Source of the DNA: JBBRHH01 sp038222915
GTDB taxonomy: Bacteria > Planctomycetota > Phycisphaerae > Tepidisphaerales > Tepidisphaeraceae
Assembly (NCBI GenBank): GCA_038222915.1
Contig: JBBRHH010000365.1
Coordinates: 1 to 6,454, forward strand
DNA length: 6,454 nt
Reading direction: 5' to 3'
Part shown: piece by piece, positions 1 through 5,052 of the stretch
How the letters are laid out: every line of letters begins with the position of its first letter
Position numbering within the stretch: position 1 is the first letter of the stretch
Translations under genes and position numbers: made by a program
Notes under the pieces: generated by a model
The model's database searches: none
What the model was told of the DNA's origin: nothing
What the model saw: the letters and a program-made list of their open reading frames with translations, nothing else

Positions 1-2
1 AC

Positions 3-41
3 CGCGACGGCTTCCCGCTAAGCGAGATGGCTTGTAACTGA
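3..41 (+). CDS. Possible 3' end of an upstream gene (partial)
   Basis: A strong plus-strand terminator begins at 51, so a plus-strand gene should end just before it. All three forward frames close within the first 41 bases: TAA at 19-21, TAA at 34-36 and TGA at 39-41. The frame ending at 39-41 reads RDGFPLSEMACN, has the most G/C in third codon positions and stops 9 bases before the stem, so it is preferred. The frame ending at 34-36 (PRRLPAKRDGL) remains possible. Too little is present to name a product. Confidence 0.3.
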   Translation, partial: RDGFPLSEMACN

Positions 42-50
42 AGTTCCCCT

Positions 51-87
51 GAGCCTGCCCTCACCGGCAGGCTCTTTTATTTTATTT
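51..87 (+). terminator. Rho-independent terminator
   Basis: A perfect 9-bp stem (GAGCCTGCC at 51-59, GGCAGGCTC at 66-74) encloses a 6-base loop. It is followed at once by a T-rich tract, TTTTATTTTATTT. The tract lies on the plus-strand side only, so this terminates the gene entering from the left edge. On the minus strand the hairpin is followed by AGGGG rather than T residues, so it would act poorly for the convergent gene ending at 117. The spacing places it exactly between the two convergent genes. Confidence 0.9.
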
Positions 88-116
88 GGCACAGATATGG
101 CAAACGGCAGCGGATC

Positions 117-692
117 TCACATGCTGTCGACCCAGTCCGCGAATTCGTCCGCCACACCCGGCGGGTTGGCTGCTTTGGTCACCGCCACGATCTGTTCGTG
201 ATACTCAAGCTCGTGAACGACAATCGGAATCGGCGCGCCGAACGTGTTGGTGATGACAGCCGAATCATGCTGTCGTTTCGCCACCCTTGCCGCCATCGCG
301 TAAAACTCTGCTTCGATTTTCTCACACAGCTCTGATACGCGATCGAAGTCCTCGTCTTCCTCTTCCTGCGTGTAATTCAGCCCAAGGTCATTGAGCCACT
401 GCTCGCGCAGTTCCCGGCCTTTCTCGTCGTCCACCTCATCACACTCCGCAGCGATCACCGCGTCGGGTTCCTGCGACCAGAATGCAAAGTTCCATTTCGC
501 CTCAGCCGCATCTGAAGCGTCTTCGATGGCGGATTCCAAATTCTCCAGCGTGTTGTGGCTGATGTGCAACTCAATCTGCCGGAGATCGTCCTCGTTGCAG
601 GTCACGTAGAACGAAACTGCGTATACGTCGGGCGCAAGCGCATGAGTCGCCTTTGCCGCCACCGTCTCAATGCGCTTTTCGAATGGATGCAT
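117..692 (-). CDS. Hypothetical acidic cytoplasmic protein, DUF4303-like
   Basis: This gene encodes 191 residues with no signal peptide or membrane segment and a strongly acidic composition, including a run EEEDEDFD near residues 110-117. Three segments recall DUF4303-type proteins: YAVSFYV near 24-30, the EAKWNFAFW motif near 64-72, and a C-terminal FGAPIPIVVHELEYHEQI stretch at 151-168. That family is of unknown biochemical role, and some members occur with toxin-immunity genes. The match is from memory of the motif pattern and is tentative; nothing here shows an immunity function. The start is ATG at 690-692; the upstream sequence has a T-run and only a weak AGAG-like ribosome site. It lies 27 bases after the membrane-protein gene on the same strand, so co-transcription is likely. 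No terminator for this strand is evident downstream apart from the convergent hairpin. Confidence 0.75.
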   Translation of the reverse strand: MHPFEKRIETVAAKATHALAPDVYAVSFYVTCNEDDLRQIELHISHNTLENLESAIEDASDAAEAKWNFAFWSQEPDAVIAAECDEVDDEKGRELREQWLNDLGLNYTQEEEDEDFDRVSELCEKIEAEFYAMAARVAKRQHDSAVITNTFGAPIPIVVHELEYHEQIVAVTKAANPPGVADEFADWVDSM

Positions 693-719
693 GAGATCTC
701 TGAAAAAAAGATTCGTTGA

Positions 720-1145
720 TCAATAACGTGGCGTCTGACCTGCCGATGGAATTTGACGGATGTCGGCGCCCATGAGCCCTACTTTGATCCCATGGGCACG
801 AAGGGTGGTTGTCGCCTTGCCATTAACGATCAGCAGGACGATGAGCCCTAGGAGCGGAATTAGCGTCAGGATCCCCAGCACGATCCCCGCGCCGGTGTTG
901 TAGAGCGCGATCGATAGCATAAAGATAAAGACGGCGGCGGTCATGGCACCCGCAAGATAGAGTAATTGGCCGATAATTTTGAGGTCAAGCGGTAGCACGG
1001 CCAACAGGACCATCGCGGTAATTTCACCAAGAATACAGAACATGATCGCGCGCTGGCGCAGTGCGATTGTTCGTAAATCCTTGCCACGCGCTGGGGGTGC
1101 ATAGTTGAGCAGCTGAGTGGGCACGTGTGGCGGCAATTGTGACAT
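720..1145 (-). CDS. Small integral membrane protein, function unknown
   Basis: This gene encodes 141 residues. A short polar, proline-containing N-terminus (about 1-32) is followed by three hydrophobic segments near 33-53, 57-82 and 86-108. The C-terminal tail is soluble and contains VNGKATTTLRAHGIKVGLMG (108-127). The combination of asparagine after the last helix, an ALxxxGxxVGLMGA-like tail and three helices resembles uncharacterised planctomycete membrane proteins as I remember them; no function is known to me. The start ATG at 1143-1145 is supported by a GAGGA ribosome site (complement of 1150-1154) 4 bases upstream, slightly close. Its promoter, if any, must lie in the 113-bp gap holding the REP-like repeat, or transcription reads through from the peptidase gene. 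The TGA stop at 720-722 is 27 bases before the next start. Confidence 0.8.
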   Translation of the reverse strand: MSQLPPHVPTQLLNYAPPARGKDLRTIALRQRAIMFCILGEITAMVLLAVLPLDLKIIGQLLYLAGAMTAAVFIFMLSIALYNTGAGIVLGILTLIPLLGLIVLLIVNGKATTTLRAHGIKVGLMGADIRQIPSAGQTPRY

Positions 1146-1159
1146 AAAATCCTCGGGCG

Positions 1160-1170
1160 GGGTCTGACCC
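1160..1170. repeat. REP-like palindrome GGGTC-T-GACCC
   Basis: GGGTC (1160-1164) and GACCC (1166-1170) form a perfect 5-bp palindrome around a single T. It is joined to a TGTTACAT stretch, which on the opposite strand reads ATGTAACAGGGTCAGACCCC. Sequences of this form are, from memory, typical of REP elements mobilised by REP-associated tyrosine transposases in proteobacteria and PVC bacteria. No transposase is in the window, so this would be a non-autonomous copy. The assignment rests on motif resemblance only. Confidence 0.5.
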
Positions 1171-1198
1171 TGTTACATCTGTGACCCTGTTACATCTG
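1165..1198. repeat. Perfect 17-bp tandem duplication
   Basis: The unit TGACCCTGTTACATCTG occurs twice in direct contact, at 1165-1181 and 1182-1198, with no mismatch. The first copy overlaps the right half of the GGGTC-T-GACCC palindrome; the second lacks the left half. This suggests local duplication of a REP-like arm, for example by slippage. On the minus strand each unit contains ATGTAA, a start codon followed directly by a stop, which is probably incidental. It lies in the leader of the membrane-protein gene. Confidence 0.9.
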
Positions 1199-1258
1199 GT
1201 TGCAATTGTGCATCCAGTGGTCCGTTGAGAAAGAACGGTGCGGGTCGCGAACGATGTC

Positions 1259-2695
1259 CTATTTGGATCCTGACGAAAGCAAGTCTGCGTGGAATACAAC
1301 TTCCTTGGTCTGGCCTATTTCCAAGTCACCCACCTTGAACAGCATGATGAAGTTAGAAGTGACAAGGGGCTCGAGCGTTTGCCCACTGGTGACTTCGATA
1401 TTCTTCAAACGTTCGGGCAGCAGCATGGAAAGTGGCTTCCCCGGCTTGGTTGCTGCGTCTGTTGTCACTGCAAAATGGTATTCGTGGGGCTTGGGCTGGG
1501 TAAGCGTTGTCGTGATGTGCGGCCCGCTTGGGGCGAGGCGGGCGTCCCAGGCCGGGTCGCCGTAGAGGGCGACCACGTCGCGGTCCCAGCTTAGACCTAT
1601 GCAGTCTTTTTGCTGGTCGGGGGGGATTTGCCCGGATTGCTGCATTAGCTCCTGGGCGAATTTGTTGATGTTTTCGCCATCAATGTTGACGGTGGCTTTG
1701 GCGGCCTTGGGAAACTGGGAGTTGAGGCGGTAGAGGAGATGCTGGTTGCTGAAGTAGAAAGATTCGGCGACGGAATAGCGCCCCGGATTTTCGGTGAGGT
1801 AGTCTTTTACTCCCCAGCCCATCGCGCCGTACCACGTGACGACGGTGTAGCCGACGAGTTGGTCGACGCCGGCGGAACCCATCCATGCGAGGGCCATGCA
1901 ATCGGGGCCGTTGATATGGCCCATGAGGCAGTTGCCTACGCTGAGCAACACTTTTGGATTCGTGGAGTCGACGGGGTAGATGTGGTGTTGGAGATCCTGG
2001 CCGACCAACTTGCCGGCGTGGCTTTGGAGATAGCCGTTGGGGTAGGAGTAGCCGATGGCCCAGTTGGCTTCGGAGGCATGGCCGGAGGTCATGAAGATGT
2101 CGGGATGATCGTTGTTGAGAAATTCCACGATGGATTTGGTGGAGTCGGCGGGGCCGGTTTGCTTTGTCGGTTTGCCATTGGCCTCCTTGGTCCAGTATTC
2201 GCCGGCCGCGCCTTCGCTGAACCATTTGCCGGTGGTGAAGAGATCGAGGTTGAGACCGGTGCCTGCGCCGCCGTTCTTGATGACGAGTGGCGCGCTGTTC
2301 TTGGCAATGCGGAGAGCGTCGGCGGCGGAGTGGCCGGTGACGATGCCCCAGATGACATCGGTGTAAGGATCGTCGTTGAGCGTGCGGGTGAGGCGGTGAA
2401 CGTCCGCGACGAACTGCCGGCCCGCCTCCGCTGGTTTGGCGACGAAGCAGGCGTATCGGGGCAAGAGTTTGGCAAGGTCGGCGGTACAATTGGTAACCGC
2501 CCCATCGTAGACAATGACCTTCGCTTTGTGCGATTCGACGAGGCTGTCGACAACCGTCCGCCAATCGGCGTTGGCGTTGGTGGTCTTGGAGACGACGATT
2601 GCGTAGGAGTTGTCCGCTTCCGCCCGGAGAAGGGTTGGGAAAATGCCCAGGATCAGCGCGATGCAGGTGGTGCCCAAAGAATGTGTTTTAATCAT
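1259..2695 (-). CDS. Secreted clan CD cysteine peptidase, C25 (gingipain)-like
   Basis: From ATG 2695 this encodes 478 residues. A signal peptide is clear: Lys at 4, hydrophobic core about 10-23 (TCIALILGIFPTLL), AEA cleavage site near 25-27. The mature protein should be periplasmic, surface or secreted. The fold follows the caspase/gingipain pattern: a strand YAIVVSK near 31-37, DVIWGIVTG near 113-121, then two diagnostic blocks. These are hydrophobic PDIFMTSGH with His206, and KVLLSVGNC with Cys256, matching the clan CD rule of a hydrophobic strand ending in GH and another ending in a small residue plus Cys. A C-terminal region (about 390-478) looks like a beta-sandwich, as in C25 peptidases. 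Substrate is unknown. An in-frame GTG at 2726-2728 would add 11 residues (giving 489); neither start has a strong ribosome site, and the ATG gives the more normal signal peptide. The gene begins 54 bases after the kinase stop (21 if GTG is used), suggesting co-transcription with the two-component pair. Confidence 0.85.
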   Translation of the reverse strand: MIKTHSLGTTCIALILGIFPTLLRAEADNSYAIVVSKTTNANADWRTVVDSLVESHKAKVIVYDGAVTNCTADLAKLLPRYACFVAKPAEAGRQFVADVHRLTRTLNDDPYTDVIWGIVTGHSAADALRIAKNSAPLVIKNGGAGTGLNLDLFTTGKWFSEGAAGEYWTKEANGKPTKQTGPADSTKSIVEFLNNDHPDIFMTSGHASEANWAIGYSYPNGYLQSHAGKLVGQDLQHHIYPVDSTNPKVLLSVGNCLMGHINGPDCMALAWMGSAGVDQLVGYTVVTWYGAMGWGVKDYLTENPGRYSVAESFYFSNQHLLYRLNSQFPKAAKATVNIDGENINKFAQELMQQSGQIPPDQQKDCIGLSWDRDVVALYGDPAWDARLAPSGPHITTTLTQPKPHEYHFAVTTDAATKPGKPLSMLLPERLKNIEVTSGQTLEPLVTSNFIMLFKVGDLEIGQTKEVVFHADLLSSGSK

Positions 2696-2749
2696 TATTC
2701 GCCGGGGTGGATGGGTTTGGGTGACCACGTCATTCTACCGTCGGCGGGT

Positions 2750-4174
2750 TCACGCGCCCAACCATGTCACGGCGATTCTCAATAAATCGCGGGCTGGCTG
2801 GGTTGCCTGAATGTGGGCGTTCGTGAGCTTTGCATAAGCGGCGACGAGTGCAAGGCCGACGCCGGTGTGGTTCGAAGCGACGCGGGCCGCATCTTTTCGC
2901 CAGAAGGGCTCGAAGAGGTGAGTGACGTCGGCGCTGGTGAGTGAGGAGGTCTCGTTGGTAATGATGAGGGTGATTCGGCCGGCGCCCTTTTCGACAATGA
3001 TCTGGACACGGCCACCGGGCGTGGTGTATTCGACGGCATTTTCGACGAGGTTGCGCGCGATGGATTGAACGATCGCGGTGTCGGAGGTGATGACGGCGTG
3101 CTCGGGCAGTTCCCACCTTAGCGTCAATTGACGTTGCTGCGCGACTGCCTTCAACGGTTCGAAGGTGGATCGGAGGGTTGCGCACAATTCGATGGCTTCG
3201 CGGGCGGGCGTGATGCGATCGGCCTGAGCACGGGCGAGGCCCAGCAGCGTGACAATCAGACGCTCCATCTGGCGGGCGATGGCGAGTACATCCCGGTAGT
3301 CGCCGCCGGTCTGCGGGCCGTCCGGCCACTTGAGCGCGACCTCGGCGAGGGACCGCAGTTCGGCGACGGGCGTACGCAACTCATGGGCGACGTCGGCCGT
3401 GAATCGGCGCTCGCGTCGGAAGGCGGCGTTGAGGCGGGCGAGGAGTTCATTGGTCCGTCGGGCGATGGGCTCGAGCTCCTCGGGAAGGCCTTCAAGCGGC
3501 AGTGATTCGTCGAGTGAATTGACATCAATTTCTGAAAGGTTGACGCTGAATTGGCGTAGCGGGTGTAGGCCGCGCCGGACAGTCAATGCGACTGCGAGCG
3601 TGGTTAGAAGTGCAAAGGCAGTCGTGGTTGCGATCAGCCATGTCGCCACGATGTTGAGCGTTTCATGGAGTGGGGCGCGATCGCGGGCAAGCCACATGAT
3701 CAGCGGCTTTTCGGGCGGCCACGATGACGGTCGAACGTTGTCAATTGGAAGGCCGTCATCATCGTATTCGGGTATGAACTCAAACTGCACAGCGCGACCG
3801 GGACGGTTTGGTCCTAGTGTCACATTCCAATGAACATGAGATGTGGAGGGTGGCGGCGTAAAGTTGACCGGGTCGCGGAGTGAAGGAGACCTTGCCAGCA
3901 CCGTGCCGTCGGTCTGACGGATTTGTAGAAAGCCGGCGGAGCGTGCGGATTGGAAGTCGGGGAGATTGGCGGGCGTGAATTCAAATTCCAATTTACCATT
4001 TGGAATGCGATGAACCATGCCTGTGATGGCCTGCGCTTCGTTCAACAGCGCATGATCCTCGTGCGCGATAAGCGCCCAGCGCACAGCCAGAAAAAGGGCG
4101 ATCCCGGCGGCAAGCGAGAGCGCAATGCTCGCCGCCACCACTTTTACCGTCAGTTGTCGTTGGATGGACCTCAT
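2750..4174 (-). CDS. Sensor histidine kinase with degenerate G1 box
   Basis: This gene encodes a 474-residue inner-membrane sensor kinase, the partner of the response regulator whose gene it overlaps by ATGA (4171-4174). The order is TM helix about 9-33, periplasmic sensor region 34-173 with no recognised fold, TM helix 174-199, HAMP linker about 200-250, then the dimerisation domain. That domain carries an H-box ADVAHELRTPVAELR, with phospho-accepting His264. The ATPase domain has an N-box NLVENAVEY (375-383, Asn379), F-box FEPFWR (421-426) and G2 box HTGVGLAL (436-443). The G1 box, normally DxGxG between N- and F-boxes, is absent: the place holds ITNETSSL (405-412). WRKDAAR after the F-box recalls a subfamily I associate with planctomycetes, where the G1 Asp is replaced. 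The architecture resembles CusS/QseC-type kinases for metals or envelope stress, but the ligand cannot be read from sequence. No ribosome site is visible, fitting translational coupling to the regulator gene. Confidence 0.93.
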   Translation of the reverse strand: MRSIQRQLTVKVVAASIALSLAAGIALFLAVRWALIAHEDHALLNEAQAITGMVHRIPNGKLEFEFTPANLPDFQSARSAGFLQIRQTDGTVLARSPSLRDPVNFTPPPSTSHVHWNVTLGPNRPGRAVQFEFIPEYDDDGLPIDNVRPSSWPPEKPLIMWLARDRAPLHETLNIVATWLIATTTAFALLTTLAVALTVRRGLHPLRQFSVNLSEIDVNSLDESLPLEGLPEELEPIARRTNELLARLNAAFRRERRFTADVAHELRTPVAELRSLAEVALKWPDGPQTGGDYRDVLAIARQMERLIVTLLGLARAQADRITPAREAIELCATLRSTFEPLKAVAQQRQLTLRWELPEHAVITSDTAIVQSIARNLVENAVEYTTPGGRVQIIVEKGAGRITLIITNETSSLTSADVTHLFEPFWRKDAARVASNHTGVGLALVAAYAKLTNAHIQATQPARDLLRIAVTWLGA

Positions 4175-4851
4175 TGGGGTTCGAATGGTTTTAGAATATA
4201 ACCCATTCCCCTGCGGGTCTGGATAAACGAGGCCGCGCCCGGCGGATCGATGCGCTTTCGAAGGGCGTAAATCGCCGCGTCGACGACGTTGCTGGAGGGC
4301 TCTGCCTGACTGTCGTAGATGTGCGATTCTATCTGCGTCCGTGAGACAACGCTTCCCTGCCGAAGGGCCAGATACTCAAGCAGCGCAAATTCTCTGGGAG
4401 CCAGATCGATGGAGACGTTGTCTCGACTGACAGTTCGGCCGCTGAGGTCAATCTTCAGGCTGCCGATTATGATCGATGGTTGCTTGACCCCGTGAGCGCG
4501 GCGCAAGAGCGCCTGTACCCGCGCGAGCAACTCGTCAAATGCGAAGGGCTTGATCAGGTAATCGTCGGCGCCGCTCTGGAGGCCGCGGACGCGATCGTCA
4601 ATGGTATCGCGCGCGGTGAGGATCAGGACGTGAGTAGTCTTGCCGGCTTCGCGCAGCTGGCTGAGTACCGAAAGGCCGTCCAGACCAGGGAGCATGAGGT
4701 CGAGAATGATCACATCATATGGAGTGCCCTGGGCGTGCCAGAGCCCTTCATTGCCGTTCCCGGCGATGTCGACAGCGTAGCCCGCTTTGCGAAGCCCGGC
4801 GCCAATAGAACGCTGCAGCCGTTCAGAATCCTCGATCAGTAAAACTCGCAT
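4171..4851 (-). CDS. OmpR/PhoB-family response regulator
   Basis: This gene encodes a 226-residue cytoplasmic DNA-binding regulator of normal family length. The receiver domain (about 1-115) has every conserved residue: acidic pair Glu7/Asp8, phosphorylation site Asp51 in ILDLMLPGLDG, Thr79 in LILTARD, and Lys101 in LIKPF. The C-terminal winged-helix domain (about 126-222) shows LAPREFALLEYLA, the recognition-helix segment SNVVDAAIYALRKRID and the wing motif TRRGMGYIL. The sequence sits with the CusR/CzcR/QseB type, which often control divergent efflux genes; here an outer-membrane efflux gene is indeed divergent. The start ATG at 4849-4851 begins MRVLLIED as usual; the Shine-Dalgarno match is poor. 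A promoter candidate lies at 4912-4940. The stop codon overlaps the kinase start by four bases, so the pair is translationally coupled. Confidence 0.96.
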   Translation of the reverse strand: MRVLLIEDSERLQRSIGAGLRKAGYAVDIAGNGNEGLWHAQGTPYDVIILDLMLPGLDGLSVLSQLREAGKTTHVLILTARDTIDDRVRGLQSGADDYLIKPFAFDELLARVQALLRRAHGVKQPSIIIGSLKIDLSGRTVSRDNVSIDLAPREFALLEYLALRQGSVVSRTQIESHIYDSQAEPSSNVVDAAIYALRKRIDPPGAASFIQTRRGMGYILKPFEPQ

Positions 4852-4911
4852 CGTGCAATCAGTAAGGGCGATTGAAGCCAGCTCCCAACTTAAGAACTCG
4901 CTGATGATCTA

Positions 4912-4940
4912 ATTATGACGCGTGATATTACAACTGGCGA
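4912..4940 (-). promoter_or_regulatory. Candidate sigma70-type promoter for the regulator operon
   Basis: Read on the minus strand, TCGCCA (complement of 4935-4940) and CATAAT (complement of 4912-4917) are separated by exactly 17 bases. They match the -35 consensus at 4 of 6 and the -10 consensus at 5 of 6. Transcription would start near 4905, giving a leader of about 54 bases before the regulator ATG. It overlaps the interrupted dyad at 4915-4966, which fits autoregulation. This is a consensus match only, and the host's sigma preference is unknown. Confidence 0.45.
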
Positions 4941-4966
4941 GGAGATGTTGAGAAATATGGCGTCAT
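4915..4966. promoter_or_regulatory. Interrupted dyad in the divergent intergenic region
   Basis: Three nested pairs of inverted arms share one centre: ATGACG (4915-4920) with CGTCAT (4961-4966), ATATT (4925-4929) with AATAT (4954-4958), and CAAC (4931-4934) with GTTG (4947-4950). That is 15 complementary pairs around a 12-base core, with small unequal gaps. The ATGAC/GTCAT ends recall half-sites of CusR-type boxes, but the spacing is far wider. It overlaps both promoter candidates, so it may be an operator for the adjacent regulator. Confidence 0.35.
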
Positions 4967-4977
4967 TCTTCCATCAT
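4948..4977 (+). promoter_or_regulatory. Weak candidate promoter for the efflux operon
   Basis: TTGAGA (4948-4953, 5 of 6 to the -35 consensus) is followed after 18 bases by CATCAT (4972-4977, 4 of 6 to the -10 consensus). A start near 4984 would leave about 65 bases before the efflux gene ATG. The -35 overlaps the right arms of the dyad. A response regulator often activates from such a weak promoter. The match is modest, and it would exclude the longer form of the leader frame. Confidence 0.25.
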
Positions 4978-5052
4978 GTTAGTGCCCATAGCATGCGCCT
5001 GCTGGGAGCGGAAACTTGTTGGACCTTCCCATCTGTCTTTTCGCAGGAATGA
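4957..5052 (+). CDS. Possible short leader peptide overlapping the efflux gene start
   Basis: An open frame of 31 codons runs from ATG 4957 to TGA 5050-5052. Its stop shares ATGA (5049-5052) with the ATG of the efflux lipoprotein. A GAGGAG ribosome-like site at 4939-4944 lies 12 bases before this ATG, which is rather long. An internal in-frame ATG at 4993 gives a 19-residue version beginning MRLLGAETCW, without a ribosome site. The N-terminal half contains FHHVSAH and the C-terminal half one Cys and one Trp; I recognise no family. The efflux gene's own AGGA touches its ATG, so coupling to a translated leader would explain its initiation. It may equally be a chance open frame. Confidence 0.3.
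   Translation: MASFFHHVSAHSMRLLGAETCWTFPSVFSQE

Larger units (their letters stand above)
1133..1210. repeat. 9-bp direct repeats flanking the REP-like segment
   Basis: GCAATTGTG occurs at 1133-1141 and again at 1202-1210, bracketing a 60-base segment that contains the palindrome and the tandem repeat. The first copy lies inside the 5' end of the membrane-protein gene (minus-strand codons 2-4 region), and the second is upstream of it. A nearby CAT follows each copy, so the gene's start context appears twice. This could be a target-site duplication from an insertion or a local rearrangement; chance cannot be excluded. Confidence 0.5.
1146..1258. other. Intergenic gap carrying a repeat cluster
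   Basis: This 113-base stretch lies between the peptidase stop (1259) and the start of the membrane-protein gene (1145). It holds the REP-like palindrome and tandem repeat listed separately. It also holds a weak CCGTT/AACGG inverted repeat (1222-1226 and 1234-1238) with a 7-base spacer and no T-run, so no convincing terminator separates the two genes. No coding frame of note is visible. Confidence 0.6.

Noticed and set aside
1165..1198. CRISPR array
   Set aside because: There are only two units, in direct contact without spacers, beside a REP-like palindrome; no cas gene is present.
1222..1238. Terminator after the peptidase gene
   Set aside because: The CCGTT/AACGG stem is only 5 bp and has no T-run on either strand.
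1680..2564. Arg/Pro/His-rich minus-strand frame of 294 codons
   Set aside because: It is an alternate frame within the peptidase gene. The low-complexity basic composition is a frame-shift artefact of codon bias.
2693..2728. Twin-arginine export signal on the GTG-started form of the peptidase
   Set aside because: The PPRRIMIK stretch lacks the S/T-RR-x-F-L-K pattern, and the shorter ATG form already has an ordinary Sec signal peptide.
1739..2785. Long plus-strand open frame of 348 codons opposite the peptidase gene
   Set aside because: It is antisense to a gene with a signal peptide and a clear catalytic dyad. Its Gly/Val/Asp-rich translation shows no domain, which is typical of a shadow frame in G+C-rich DNA.
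2750..4174. Kinase as a pseudogene because of the missing G1 box
   Set aside because: The frame is intact over its full length, all other boxes and both membrane segments are present, and it remains coupled to an intact regulator. Decay is therefore less likely than divergence.
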